Shown in pieces: positions 8,529 to 17,528 of a DNA stretch of 56,174 bases; position 1 is the first letter of the stretch; the number at the start of each line of letters is the position of its first letter. The translations under genes were made by a program, and so were the position numbers. The notes beneath the pieces are model-generated. The model saw nothing but the letters and a program-made list of their open reading frames with translations, did no database searches and was not told where the DNA came from. This DNA is from Planctomycetota bacterium (GTDB lineage Bacteria; Planctomycetota; UBA1135; GCA-002686595), in NCBI GenBank assembly GCA_016872795.1, contig VGYZ01000016.1, positions 1 through 56,174 of the forward strand. The letters are read 5' to 3'.

Positions 8529-11234
8529 ATGCCGCGCATCTTCCTTCTCGACGGGACCGCGCTCGCCTACCGGGCGCACTTCGCGATGCAGCGCACGGGC
8601 CTGACCACCCCCGAGGGGCTCCCCTGCGGCGCGACCTACGGCTTCTCGAACACGCTCCGCAGCATCCTCGCGAACGAGAATCCCGAGCGCATCGCCGTCG
8701 CCTTCGACCCCAAAGGGCCGACCTTCCGTCACAAGGAGTACGGCGAGTACAAGGCGACGCGCGAGAAGATCCCCGACGAGCTCGTGGCGCAGCTCGACTG
8801 GCTGCGCGAGGTCGTGCGCGCGCACGGGATCCCGATCTTCGAGGTGCCGGGCTACGAGGCGGACGATGTGATCGGCACGCTGTCGCTCGAGGCGGAGAAG
8901 CGCGGCTGGGAGGTGATGATCGTGTCCGGCGACAAGGACATGATGCAGCTCGTCAGCCCCAAGGTGACGCTCTACAATGTGTTCAAGCAGGGCGGCGGCA
9001 TCGCGCTCGAAAGCTTCGAGGCCGTCAAGGAGAAGTTCGGAACCGACCCCGCGCATGTCGTCGATGTACTCGCGATCATGGGCGACGCGTCCGACAATGT
9101 GCCGGGCGTCAAGGGCATCGGCGAGAAGGGCGCGATGAAGCTGATCGAGCAGTACGGCTCGGTCCGCGGCGTGCTCGAGCGCGTGCACGAGATCAAGGGC
9201 AAGCAGCGCGAGTTCATCGAGCGCGACCGCGAACAGCTCCTCCTGTCGCTCGATCTGGTCACCATTCGCCGCGATGTCCCGCTCGATCCGGGCTTCGACG
9301 AGCTCCCCCACTTCGAGCCCGACCCCAAGCTGGTCGCCGAGTTTTTCCGCAACATGGGCTTCGTCAGCCTGCTGAAGAAGGTCGAGCAGGGTGCTGCCGT
9401 GGCGCAGTCGCGCGACTACCGCACGGTGCGCTCGGAGGCCGAGCTCGACGCGCTGCTCGCGGCGCTGCGCACGGCTGGAGCATTCGCCGTCGACAGCGAG
9501 ACGACCAGCCTGTTTCCGCTCGAAGCCCAACTGGTGGGTCTCTCGTTCTCCTGCGCGGCTGGCGGCGGGTGGTACCTGCCTTTCAATCTCGAGCCGTGTC
9601 TGTGCGGCAGCCGCGAGAAGCTGCTCGAGCGCGTGGCGCCGCTGCTCCTCGATCCCGCACTCGTGCGGGTCGGTCAGAACCACAAGTACGACGCGCTCGT
9701 CTTGCGCGCCGCCGGCCTGCGCATGCCGCCGATCGCGTTCGACACGATGGTCGCTTCGTTCACGCTGCACGGCACGACGCGCCGTCACAACCTCGACGAC
9801 CTCGCGCTCGCGTACTTCGGCATCAAGAAGATCCCGACCTCCGAGCTGATCGGGAAGGGCGCCAAGCAGATCACCATGGATCAAGTGGCCGTGGCCAAGG
9901 TCGCCGAGTACGCCTGCGAGGATGCGGATGTCACATGGCAGCTCTACGAGCAACTGAAGCGGGAGCTCGCGGAGACCGGCAACGAGCAGCTCTTCTACGA
10001 GCTCGAGATGCCGCTCGTGCCCGTGCTCGCCGCCATGGAAGAGCGCGGCATCCGCATCGACACGCGCCTGATCGACGAGCTCGGTCGCGAACTCGATGTC
10101 GACATCGAGCGCCATCAGTCGCGCGTGCGCGAGCTCGCCGGAGAAGACATCAATCTCAACAGCCCCAAGGCGCTCGGCGAGCTGCTGTTCGAGAAGCTGC
10201 GCATCCAGGAAGCCGCTGGCGTCAAGAAGCCGCGCCGCACCACGACCGGCTATTCGACGGACTACGAGACGCTCTCGCAGTCCTACGGCGAGGTCGAGAT
10301 CGTCAAGCACATCCTCGACTACCGCGAGGTCCAGAAGCTGAAGAGCACCTATGTCGAGGCGCTGCCGCGCTACCTGAATCCGCGCACAGGCCGCGTGCAC
10401 TGCTCGTTCAGTCAGGTGAGCGCCGCCACCGGTCGCCTCGCTTCGAGCGAGCCCAACCTGCAGAACATCCCGGTCCGCACCGAGCGCGGACAGCGCCTGC
10501 GTGCGGCGTTCGTGGCACGCGAGAGGGACGAGCACGGGCCGTGGAAGCTGCTCACGGCCGACTACAGCCAGGTCGAGCTGCGCATCATGGCGCACCTCGC
10601 CGGCGACGAGCGCATGAAGCAGGCCTTCGCCGAGGGCAAGGACATCCACTCCTCGACGGCCAGCGTGATCTTCGATGTGGCGGAACCCTTCGTCACGCGC
10701 GAGATGCGCAGCCGCGCGAAGGCCGTGAACTTCGGACTGCTGTACGGCATGGGCCCCAACCGCCTCGCCAGCGAGACGGGCCTCTCGCTCGTCGAGGCGC
10801 GGCAGTTCATCGAGCGCTACTTCCGCTCGTTCCCCAAGGTGCGCGGCTGGCGCGAAAGCGTGATCGAGTCGACGCGCGAGAGCGGCTATGTCGAGACGCT
10901 CTTCCACCGTCGTCGCCCGATCGCGGACATCAACTCCGAGGAAGCGCGGCTGCGCGTGTTCGCGGAGAACGCGGCCGTGAACACGCCGGTGCAGGGCTCG
11001 GCAGCGGACATCATCAAGAAGGCGATGATCGACCTCGAGACCGCGCTCGAGCGCTCGGGCCTCGCCGCGCGCATGCTGCTGCAAGTGCACGACGAGCTCG
11101 TGCTCGAGTGTCCCGAGCGCGAGCTCGCCGCCGCGACCGAGATCGTCCGTCGCTGCATGGAGGATGCCGTGACACTCTCCGTGCCGCTCGCGGTCGACAT
11201 CGGTCAGGGCGACTCGTGGCTCGAGGCGCACTAG
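8529..11234 (+). CDS. polA: DNA polymerase I
   Basis: The 901-aa product has all three PolI domains. The 5' flap nuclease covers residues 1 to about 290 (FLLDGTALAYRAHFA, YEADDVIG, DKDMMQLV, GDASDNVPGVKGIG). The 3'-5' proofreading domain keeps its metal ligands (FAVDSETTS, NHKYDALVL, YACEDADV). The polymerase domain has motif A (LTADYSQVELRIMAHL), motif B (RSRAKAVNFGLLYGM) and motif C (LLQVHDELVLE). It fills gaps after primer removal and in excision repair. The ATG at 8529 is the first residue of the family alignment. A proofreading-competent PolI is not universal, so the intact DxE is worth noting. It converges on the YceH-family gene. Confidence 0.97.
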   Translation: MPRIFLLDGTALAYRAHFAMQRTGLTTPEGLPCGATYGFSNTLRSILANENPERIAVAFDPKGPTFRHKEYGEYKATREKIPDELVAQLDWLREVVRAHGIPIFEVPGYEADDVIGTLSLEAEKRGWEVMIVSGDKDMMQLVSPKVTLYNVFKQGGGIALESFEAVKEKFGTDPAHVVDVLAIMGDASDNVPGVKGIGEKGAMKLIEQYGSVRGVLERVHEIKGKQREFIERDREQLLLSLDLVTIRRDVPLDPGFDELPHFEPDPKLVAEFFRNMGFVSLLKKVEQGAAVAQSRDYRTVRSEAELDALLAALRTAGAFAVDSETTSLFPLEAQLVGLSFSCAAGGGWYLPFNLEPCLCGSREKLLERVAPLLLDPALVRVGQNHKYDALVLRAAGLRMPPIAFDTMVASFTLHGTTRRHNLDDLALAYFGIKKIPTSELIGKGAKQITMDQVAVAKVAEYACEDADVTWQLYEQLKRELAETGNEQLFYELEMPLVPVLAAMEERGIRIDTRLIDELGRELDVDIERHQSRVRELAGEDINLNSPKALGELLFEKLRIQEAAGVKKPRRTTTGYSTDYETLSQSYGEVEIVKHILDYREVQKLKSTYVEALPRYLNPRTGRVHCSFSQVSAATGRLASSEPNLQNIPVRTERGQRLRAAFVARERDEHGPWKLLTADYSQVELRIMAHLAGDERMKQAFAEGKDIHSSTASVIFDVAEPFVTREMRSRAKAVNFGLLYGMGPNRLASETGLSLVEARQFIERYFRSFPKVRGWRESVIESTRESGYVETLFHRRRPIADINSEEARLRVFAENAAVNTPVQGSAADIIKKAMIDLETALERSGLAARMLLQVHDELVLECPERELAAATEIVRRCMEDAVTLSVPLAVDIGQGDSWLEAH

Positions 11235-11261
11235 GCTCGAGGCACGCTGGATCCGCCAGCT

Positions 11262-11278
11262 CGGGCACAGCGTGCCCG
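11262..11278. terminator. Hairpin between convergent polA and the YceH-family gene
   Basis: CGGGCAC-AGC-GTGCCCG forms a perfect 7-bp stem with a 3-nt loop, 28 bp after the polA stop. No U-tract follows, so it may act as a 3'-end stabiliser or weak terminator. Confidence 0.4.
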
Positions 11279-11384
11279 CGCCGTGCCGACATCCAAGCAC
11301 CAGCGGGCCGGGCAAGCCGTAGGCCGAGTCAGCAGCGTCGAATTGCGCGCCAAGCCTGCCGGCGCGCGAGGAGCGAGAGTCGCA

Positions 11385-12044
11385 CTAGGCGGGCGGAAGC
11401 GGCTGGGCGCCGAGCTCCTTCAGCACATGCTCGAGGTTGCGGCGCAGGACGGCCACCTCGTTCTCCAGAGCCAGCACGCGCGCCTCGAGATCGAGTCGCG
11501 GGGCCGCGATCGGCCGCGATACGACGGGCGCGACCGCATCGAGCGGATGCGCCTCCGGGCACAGCGTCTGGAGGTAGCGCTCCGCGCGCTCGCCCGGCAG
11601 CGGGTCGATGCGCTGGACAAAGCCCTTCTCGCGCAGGCGCGCGATGCGCTCCATCAAGAGCTCGGCACTGAGCCCGGGCGTCATGCGTTCGACGCGCGAA
11701 CGGAGCTCACCCGGCTGCTGCGGACCGCGCATGAGCAGCTCGGCGAGAATCGCGGCGTGCGCGTCATCGAGTCCGAGCGCGTCCTGCGCGCCATGCTTGT
11801 ACTTGTCCACGCGCGAGCCCGCCGCGATCGAACGGTGCGCGAGGTGCTTCGCGAGCAGCCCCTGAAACGCGATGTGCACCTCGGCCTCGCTGTACTCGAC
11901 CACCGGCCAGCGGTTGTTCTTCTGGTTCGAGCCCGTGGTCGCGGCGTGCAGCGAGAGCGGATACTGGTCGGGCACGGTGAGCGCCTTCTCGATCAGGACG
12001 CCGAGGACGCGCGCTTCGTAGGGATTGAGGTGCGGAACGCTCAT
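11385..12044 (-). CDS. YceH/UPF0502 (DUF480) family protein
   Basis: The 219-aa protein matches the UPF0502 family closely: LNPYEARVLGVLIEKALTVP at the start, YPLSLHAATTGSNQKNNR near residue 30, then LLMRGPQQPGELRSRVERM in the second winged-helix domain. The C-terminus adds a heptad-rich segment (LEARVLALENEVAVLRRNL), probably a short coiled coil. The family has two winged-helix folds and no established biochemical role. The start ATG at 12044 fits the family N-terminus. It is the last gene of the minus-strand run from 17528, 35 nt after the preceding gene, but may be functionally independent of it. Confidence 0.85.
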   Translation of the reverse strand: MSVPHLNPYEARVLGVLIEKALTVPDQYPLSLHAATTGSNQKNNRWPVVEYSEAEVHIAFQGLLAKHLAHRSIAAGSRVDKYKHGAQDALGLDDAHAAILAELLMRGPQQPGELRSRVERMTPGLSAELLMERIARLREKGFVQRIDPLPGERAERYLQTLCPEAHPLDAVAPVVSRPIAAPRLDLEARVLALENEVAVLRRNLEHVLKELGAQPLPPA

Positions 12045-12079
12045 GGCTCAGATCATGTCGGTTGCGAACGGATGGAAGT

Positions 12080-13570
12080 TCAGTTTCGAGCGCTGGCGGG
12101 GGCCTTCGGCAGGAGCAGCACGAGGATCTCGTCGGGCGCGGGAGTCTGGGCCTGCCCTTCCCTGCGCACATCGACCCGCAGGCGCAGGCCGGGGTGCACG
12201 ATCGCCGCGTAGGCCTCGAGACTGTACTCGCGGAACACCAGCGCCCGACGCGTCTCCTCGCCGTGGCGCGAGGCGCTGCCCTCGGGCGGCTCCGCCGCGA
12301 GCTCGGCGACCGACCCCGGCTGCAAACTTCTCACCACCGCGTCGAAGTGGTCGAGGAAGCCGTCCGCGGCGAGGCTCGCGGCCTCGTGTTCCTTCCAGCG
12401 CGTCTGGGAATCGCTCGCCCAGCCCTGCAGCAGCGCCAGCACGAAGATCGCGCCCAGCACGCGCACGCTCCCGCCTCCGCCCGAGAGCCAGCGCGAGGCT
12501 GCCGCGAGCGCGACGAACAGGGCCAGCGGAGCCGCGAGCGGCAAGGCGTACCACGCGCGGTAGACGCCCGAGCACGCGGTGAGCGCCACCAGCGCGAGCA
12601 TCCATGTGCCGACCGCGAGCGCCGCGGAGCGCGGCTCGATCGCAGTGCGCTCCCGCACGCTCGTCGGCTGCGCGCGCCACAGGCCGATCGCGAGCACGAG
12701 CACCATCGCGAGCCCGAGCGCGACGCCGAAGTCGCCGCGGCGCATCCAGCCGGGCGGGAGCGGCGCGAGCACGAGTTCGGCATAGCGCAGCCCCGCGCTG
12801 CCCATCGCCGCCGCATTCGGCACCTCGAGCTGCGCTCCCCCACCGATTCCGCCGACGACCTGCGAGCGCACGGCGAGGAACAGCCCGACCAGCGCGAGCG
12901 CGAGCCACGCGGACTTCAGGCCCGCGAGCGCGCGTTCCGAGCGCGGGCCGCTCGCGGTCAGCGCAACGAACCCGAACACGAGCCCCGGCGCGAGCGCCCC
13001 CGTCTCCTTCGATGCGACCGCCGCGAGCGACGCGAGTGCGACGCCGACGCTGCGCTGGCCCGGCCGGCGCAGCGCGAGCACGAGAGCGAGCAAGGTGAAG
13101 CACAGCGCCATCGAGTCCGCGCGGCGCGGAGGCAGCGAGAGCACCTCGAAGTGCACCGGGTGCAAGACGAACACGAGCCCCGCGAACCACGCCCAGCCGG
13201 CGCGTCCCTCGCCGAGCAGCGCGCGCGAGAGCGTGACGACCAGCGTGGTGCCGAGCACGAGCAGCAGGAAGTCGGTCAGGTGGTAGCCGAACGGATCGAG
13301 CCCCCACAGCGCGTAGTCGAGCCCGAAGGAGAGGTGCACCAGCGGGCGCCAGTAGTGGCCGCCGGGAAAGCGTCCGTCCATCAGCTCGCAGGACAGCGAG
13401 TGCGCGAACTCATCCCAGCTGGCGAAGCGTCCGGCGTCGATCAGCGGGTACGTGTCCCAGCCGAACAGGCCGAGGTCGAACACCGTGCCCCACGCGAACA
13501 GAGCGAGCGCGAGCGCCGCGAGCAGCGTGCCGAGGTCGAGCCGCGCGCGAGCGGCCGTGCTACTGGGCAT
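12080..13570 (-). CDS. Multi-pass membrane protein, TMTC/GT-C glycosyltransferase-like (copy 1)
   Basis: The 496-aa product has about ten to twelve predicted transmembrane helices and a soluble C-terminal tail. Motifs typical of TMTC-like GT-C proteins are visible: GWDTYPLIDAGRF after the first helix, HYWRPLVHLSFGLDYALWG near residue 70, VLHPVHFEVLSLPPRRADS near residue 140 and SKETGA near residue 190. GT-C enzymes transfer sugars from polyprenyl phosphates outside the membrane; whether this one does is not shown. The ATG at 13570 overlaps the end of the phosphodiesterase gene by 11 nt, so translation is probably coupled. A clear paralogue lies at 16122-17528 with the same motifs. Confidence 0.65.
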   Translation of the reverse strand: MPSSTAARARLDLGTLLAALALALFAWGTVFDLGLFGWDTYPLIDAGRFASWDEFAHSLSCELMDGRFPGGHYWRPLVHLSFGLDYALWGLDPFGYHLTDFLLLVLGTTLVVTLSRALLGEGRAGWAWFAGLVFVLHPVHFEVLSLPPRRADSMALCFTLLALVLALRRPGQRSVGVALASLAAVASKETGALAPGLVFGFVALTASGPRSERALAGLKSAWLALALVGLFLAVRSQVVGGIGGGAQLEVPNAAAMGSAGLRYAELVLAPLPPGWMRRGDFGVALGLAMVLVLAIGLWRAQPTSVRERTAIEPRSAALAVGTWMLALVALTACSGVYRAWYALPLAAPLALFVALAAASRWLSGGGGSVRVLGAIFVLALLQGWASDSQTRWKEHEAASLAADGFLDHFDAVVRSLQPGSVAELAAEPPEGSASRHGEETRRALVFREYSLEAYAAIVHPGLRLRVDVRREGQAQTPAPDEILVLLLPKAPASARN

Positions 13571-15200
13571 AGCCCGTCTCCTTGAGTCGACTCTTCACTT
13601 CTTCCATGTCCGTCTCCGCGTAGTCGGCGGCCGTGGGTCGATAGCCGCGGCGCGCGGCGGGATCGTCCGCCTCGGGCACGACGCGCGGCTCGATCGGGCG
13701 CGCGAATTCCTTGCGCCGCACGGCTCCGCTCATCTCGGCGTACACCGGCAGGTCGAGCAGCGCGAGCACCGTCGGCGCGAGGTCGCGCACCGCGACTGCG
13801 CCGCGCTGCGGCACGCGCAGGAAGCTCGGTCCCGCCGCGATCCAGATGCCCTCGAGGCTGTGGTCCGGATAGGCGCGCGCATGCTCGCCGTAGGGCACCT
13901 TGGCGGGCTCCGAGCGCGCGGCGATCGTCGGGTCGAGCTCGAAGATCAGATCCGGCACGATGCCAGCGTGCGGCCCAGGGTAGAGCTCCGCGCCGCGGTA
14001 GACGCGTCTCACGACGGGCTCGTCGCGACCGCTCGCGCGCCACTCGAGCAGCGCCTGCTCGATGCGCTTCAGCGTGGCCTCGACTTCCTGCGGATCGAGC
14101 GCACCCTGCGGCTCGCGCCCCTTCACGTTGAGCCGAATGCCGCCGTAGTTCGCCTCGCACACGCCGCCGAAAGCGACCGACTGCTCGAGGTCGAGCAACT
14201 GGAGCAACGCCGCGTGCTCCGTCGCGCGTCGCTCCGCGAGGTTCTCGGGCGCGGGCGGCAGCTGCACCTCCGCGCGACCGGCCACCGCAAAGCCCTGCTG
14301 CACCAGCCACGGATGCACGAAGAAGCTGCGCTGGTAGGGATGAAAGCCGTGGTCGCTCATCAGGATCACGTCGACGTCGTCCCCGACTTGGGCGCGCAGG
14401 CGACCGAGCACGCCATCGAGCAGCTCGTAGTGCGGCGCGACCGGCCCGTCCGTGCGTCCGTCGTAGTTGCGATGGCACCACACATCGAGGTCCTTGAACA
14501 CGATCGTCGCGAGACTCCAGTCGTCCGCCGCGAGCAGCTCGCTCAGGATCTCCTCCTTGATCGCGAGCTGCTCGCGCACGCGCTCGAAGGTCACCTCCTG
14601 CCGCTCGCGCCATGCGCCGAGATCCGGCACGAAGCCGCGCGCGCGCAGTTGCTGCGTGAGCGCCTTGGGATAGGCGTAGTCCGCATCGAACGGCGAGAGC
14701 ATGCAAGCGACCATCACGCCGTCGACCTTCTCCGGCGGGAAAGTCACCGGCACGCCGAATGTGATCGAGCGCAGTCCGTGCCAGCCGAGGATGCGCCACA
14801 GCGGCGCGGCCTGGTTGGAGCGCGAGCTGATCAGCCGCACGTCGTAGCTCGACTCGACCGGCTCGAAGAACGAGTACACGCCGTGCTCACCCGGGCCCTT
14901 GCCGGTCATCGCGCTCACCCACGCGGCCGACGAGATCGGCACCTTGGTGGATTCCAAGCGCGCGCTCGAGCCGCGTGCGACGAGCCGCGCCACGTTCGGC
15001 AGCCGGCCCTCCGCCATCAGCGGGTCGAGCATGTCCCATGTCGCGCCGTCCCAGCCGACCACGAGCACGCGCCGCGCCGGCTTGCCGCGCCCCGGTGTGA
15101 AGTAGTAGCCGATCGCAGCCACCGCGGCGAAGGCGAGCACCACGAGCACGAGCGCGCGCACGTTGCCCGTTCGGCCACGCTCGATCGACCTCGTTCGCAT
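13560..15200 (-). CDS. Membrane-anchored type I phosphodiesterase/nucleotide pyrophosphatase family protein
   Basis: The 546-aa product belongs to the alkaline-phosphatase superfamily. After one N-terminal membrane anchor (ALVLVVLAFAAVAAIGYYF) come VLVVGWDGATWDML with the metal-binding Asp, a PISSAAW segment where the nucleophile would be Ser rather than Thr, ILMSDHGFHPY with the Asp-His pair, and DHSLEGIWIAAGP with the last His. Such enzymes hydrolyse phosphodiesters or move phospho-headgroups in the periplasm. The start is set at ATG 15200 because a TAGCAT hexamer lies exactly 7 nt upstream, as for other genes here; an in-frame codon at 15236 would add 12 residues. The gene overlaps the downstream membrane-protein gene by 11 nt. 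Confidence 0.8.
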   Translation of the reverse strand: MRTRSIERGRTGNVRALVLVVLAFAAVAAIGYYFTPGRGKPARRVLVVGWDGATWDMLDPLMAEGRLPNVARLVARGSSARLESTKVPISSAAWVSAMTGKGPGEHGVYSFFEPVESSYDVRLISSRSNQAAPLWRILGWHGLRSITFGVPVTFPPEKVDGVMVACMLSPFDADYAYPKALTQQLRARGFVPDLGAWRERQEVTFERVREQLAIKEEILSELLAADDWSLATIVFKDLDVWCHRNYDGRTDGPVAPHYELLDGVLGRLRAQVGDDVDVILMSDHGFHPYQRSFFVHPWLVQQGFAVAGRAEVQLPPAPENLAERRATEHAALLQLLDLEQSVAFGGVCEANYGGIRLNVKGREPQGALDPQEVEATLKRIEQALLEWRASGRDEPVVRRVYRGAELYPGPHAGIVPDLIFELDPTIAARSEPAKVPYGEHARAYPDHSLEGIWIAAGPSFLRVPQRGAVAVRDLAPTVLALLDLPVYAEMSGAVRRKEFARPIEPRVVPEADDPAARRGYRPTAADYAETDMEEVKSRLKETGYAQ

Positions 15201-15207
15201 CACCGCG

Positions 15208-15213
15208 ATGCTA
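15208..15213 (-). promoter_or_regulatory. -10 hexamer TAGCAT of the phosphodiesterase gene
   Basis: TAGCAT ends 7 nt before the ATG at 15200. It supports that start over the in-frame codon at 15236, which lies upstream of this hexamer. Confidence 0.4.
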
Positions 15214-15251
15214 GCGGTCCGCGGTGCCATTCTCACGCACCGCGGCGCCGC

Positions 15252-16079
15252 TCACAGGGAGCGCGCGACGCGAAACGCGTAGTACGCGTTGCGGTCGTTG
15301 GGCTCGATCTTGTAGCGCGCCGACGAGCGGCAGTCCGCAGTGCCGATGAGCCACGAGCCGCCGCGCACGACCCGCCGCTCGCCGTAGGACGGGCCCACGG
15401 GATCGACGAAGCGCCCGGGCACGCCATAGCTCTCCGCCGCATAGAAGTCGGAGCACCACTCCCACACGTTGCCGTGCATGTCGTGCAGGCCCCAGGCGTT
15501 GGGGAGCTTGCTGCCGACGGGGTGCGCGCGGCAGCCCCAGCCATCGAGGTTGAAGGCGCGGTTGAAGTCCCAGACCGTGTCCGCCGGGAGCGGCGCGTCG
15601 CCGCTGTTGCGGAAGTACCAGCCGCAGGCCTCGAGCAGCTCGGCGTCGTCGCCGAAGCTGAATGCGCTGGTCGTTCCCGCTCGACAGGCGTACTCCCACT
15701 CGGCCTCCGTCGGCAGCCGCCACGTGCGGCCCGTGAGCGCGCTCGCGCGGGCGCAGAAGGCCTGCGCCTCGGTCCAGCTCACGTTGGTGACGGGACACTC
15801 CGCGCAGCGCGTGCGCGTCGACGGATTGCTCCCCGTCACGGCTTCCCACTGGGCCTGCGTCAACTCGAACTTGCCGAGCTCGAAGGCGCGCGAGATGCGC
15901 ACGCGGTGCGCGGGACGCTCGTCGGGCTGTCCATCCTCGCTGCCCATCGTGAACTCGCCGGGCTCGATGCGCACGAACGCGACCCCGTCAAGCGCGCGCC
16001 GCGCCGCGACGTCGCGCTCGTTCGCGCAGGCCGCCGAGAGGAACACCGCGCCCAGCGCCACGAACTGCCGAGTTTCCAC
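15252..16079 (-). CDS. SUMF1/FGE-fold lipoprotein, probably not a true formylglycine-generating enzyme
   Basis: The 275-aa protein begins with a lipoprotein signal (LGAVFLSAAC, Cys19 as lipid site), so it should be anchored in a membrane. The rest is one FGE-sulfatase domain: FTMGSEDGQPDERPAHRVRI, ELTQAQWEAVTG, PVTNVSWTEAQAFC, RLPTEAEWEYACRAG, GNVWEWCSDFY and RGGSWLIGTADCRSSARYKI. In genuine FGE two cysteines near the last motif form the copper site; here the first is replaced (Ile) and only the second remains. The domain may therefore have a structural or other role. The start is GTG 16079, 6 nt after a TAGGTT hexamer. It lies between the membrane protein at 16122-17528 and the phosphodiesterase (51 nt to the start chosen here). 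Confidence 0.85.
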   Translation of the reverse strand: METRQFVALGAVFLSAACANERDVAARRALDGVAFVRIEPGEFTMGSEDGQPDERPAHRVRISRAFELGKFELTQAQWEAVTGSNPSTRTRCAECPVTNVSWTEAQAFCARASALTGRTWRLPTEAEWEYACRAGTTSAFSFGDDAELLEACGWYFRNSGDAPLPADTVWDFNRAFNLDGWGCRAHPVGSKLPNAWGLHDMHGNVWEWCSDFYAAESYGVPGRFVDPVGPSYGERRVVRGGSWLIGTADCRSSARYKIEPNDRNAYYAFRVARSL

Positions 16080-16085
16080 GGGGAG

Positions 16086-16114
16086 AACCTAGCTTCGACG
16101 CACGCCCGCGGAAA
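16086..16114 (-). promoter_or_regulatory. Promoter of the FGE-like lipoprotein gene
   Basis: TTTCCG (16114-16109), a 17-nt spacer and TAGGTT (16091-16086) fit a sigma-70-type promoter. Only 6 nt separate the -10 from the GTG start. Confidence 0.45.
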
Positions 16115-16121
16115 GCGCTGC

Positions 16122-17528
16122 TCAGCGCTCGAGCACGAGCACGATCTCCGTGGAGGCTGGCAGGCTCGGCGGCGCAGGCGGTACGACGCGCACGGCGCGG
16201 CCCGGGAATGCGAGCTCGACGAAGGCCGCCACGCTGTAGGGCGCGAGCACCGCGAAGGTGCGCTCGCGGCCGTCGAGCCACGGCTGCGGGTCGCGCAGCT
16301 CGAGCGGCAACCCCGGAGCGCGCACGGCCGATCCCGCACTCGCGCTCCGGACCGCGGACTCGACCTGTCCGAGGTACACGCGCGCGGACTCGCCGGCCGC
16401 AATCAACTCGGGCGCGGCGGCACGCCCGGGCATGAGCGACGCGAGCGCCCACGCGAGCACCGGCACCGCGAGCAGGCGAGCCGCCCCGGCGCGCGCGAAG
16501 GCCTGCTCGAAGAGCGCCGCGGCGAACAGGCCGTTGAGCGCGACGAAGGGCAGCTCGTACCAGCCGCGCTCGGCGCGCGAGATCGCGGTCAAGGACGCGA
16601 GCGCCGCGAACCACAGCGCGAGCGGAACAAGCGTGCGGCGCGCGTCGCGTCGAGCGAGTGCCACGAACAAGGCGACGAGCGCGAGTGCGACGGCGCACGA
16701 AAGCCCTGCGCTGCCGAGGAGGCGCACCTGCGTCGGAGCGAATGCGGCCGGGAAATAGCGCGCCAGCGCCGCGAGCGCGTCCGACCACGCGGCGGAGACC
16801 TGCGCCTCGCGGCTGCCGCCGAGCCCGCCGAGAGCCCAGGTGCGGATTCCAAGCGTGAGCGCGAAGGCACACCACGCAGGCCACGCGGCGCGCAGTCCCT
16901 GCTTCCAGCGCTCGCGCCCGTCGCCCTCGGCCAGCGCGAACGCGGCTCCGCTCGCCACGAGCACCGCGATCGCGCCGCTCTCCTTCGACGAGAGCGCCGC
17001 CGCGACCGAGAGCGCGGCGAACCAGCGACGGCGCGCGAACACGGAGGCCAAGGCGAGCAGCGTGAACAGGAGCGCGAGCGAGTCCGCGCGGCGCGCTGGA
17101 ACCGCGAGCACATCCGCGTGCACGAGGTTGCCACCGAACACGACCGCCGCGACCAGCGCCGCGCGCTCCGAGATCCAGCGCCGCGCGACCGCTGCCAGCG
17201 CCAGCATGTTGGCCGCGAGCAGCGCGAGGTCGGTCAGGTGGAAACCGACGGGATCGAGGCCGAAGAGCGCGTGGTCGAGCCCGAACGAGAGGTGCACCAG
17301 CGGCCGCCAGTAGCGACCGAGCGGGTAGCGCCCGTCCATGAGCTCGTCCCCGAAGGTCGCCGCGACCCCGCCGAGCCCGTCGATCCGGCCGGCGGCGATC
17401 AGGGGATAGACATCCCAGCCCCACAGGCCCGTGCTCAGGACCCAACCCCAAGCGAGCGCCACCCACAGGCACGCCAGCAGGCCTACGAGAGCGGCCCGTC
17501 GCGCGCTAGCGTGGCTGGAGCGAATCAA
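16122..17528 (-). CDS. Multi-pass membrane protein, TMTC/GT-C glycosyltransferase-like (copy 2)
   Basis: The 468-aa product has about ten to twelve predicted helices and is a paralogue of the protein at 12080-13570. Shared motifs are GWDVYPLIAAGRI, ELMDGRYPLGRYWRPLVHLS, NLVHADVLAVPARRADSLAL and SKESGA, with the same spacing and a similar soluble C-terminal end of the form STEIVLVL. The apparent start is a TTG at 17528, preceded by a purine-rich GAGGGGAA stretch that could pair with 16S rRNA. A TATACT hexamer lies further upstream. It heads the minus-strand run with the FGE-like lipoprotein, the phosphodiesterase and copy 1. That grouping suggests joint assembly or decoration of a surface glycan or glycolipid; this is inference. 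Confidence 0.65.
   Translation of the reverse strand: MIRSSHASARRAALVGLLACLWVALAWGWVLSTGLWGWDVYPLIAAGRIDGLGGVAATFGDELMDGRYPLGRYWRPLVHLSFGLDHALFGLDPVGFHLTDLALLAANMLALAAVARRWISERAALVAAVVFGGNLVHADVLAVPARRADSLALLFTLLALASVFARRRWFAALSVAAALSSKESGAIAVLVASGAAFALAEGDGRERWKQGLRAAWPAWCAFALTLGIRTWALGGLGGSREAQVSAAWSDALAALARYFPAAFAPTQVRLLGSAGLSCAVALALVALFVALARRDARRTLVPLALWFAALASLTAISRAERGWYELPFVALNGLFAAALFEQAFARAGAARLLAVPVLAWALASLMPGRAAAPELIAAGESARVYLGQVESAVRSASAGSAVRAPGLPLELRDPQPWLDGRERTFAVLAPYSVAAFVELAFPGRAVRVVPPAPPSLPASTEIVLVLER

Noticed and set aside
4928-8539. A 1203-codon minus-strand open frame
   Set aside because: It is an Arg/Ala-rich antisense shadow of recJ and an out-of-frame shadow of selA, typical of GC-rich DNA, without any domain.
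8162-11671. A 1169-codon plus-strand open frame overlapping polA in another frame
   Set aside because: polA in the other frame has all motifs; this translation is Arg-rich and without similarity to any family.
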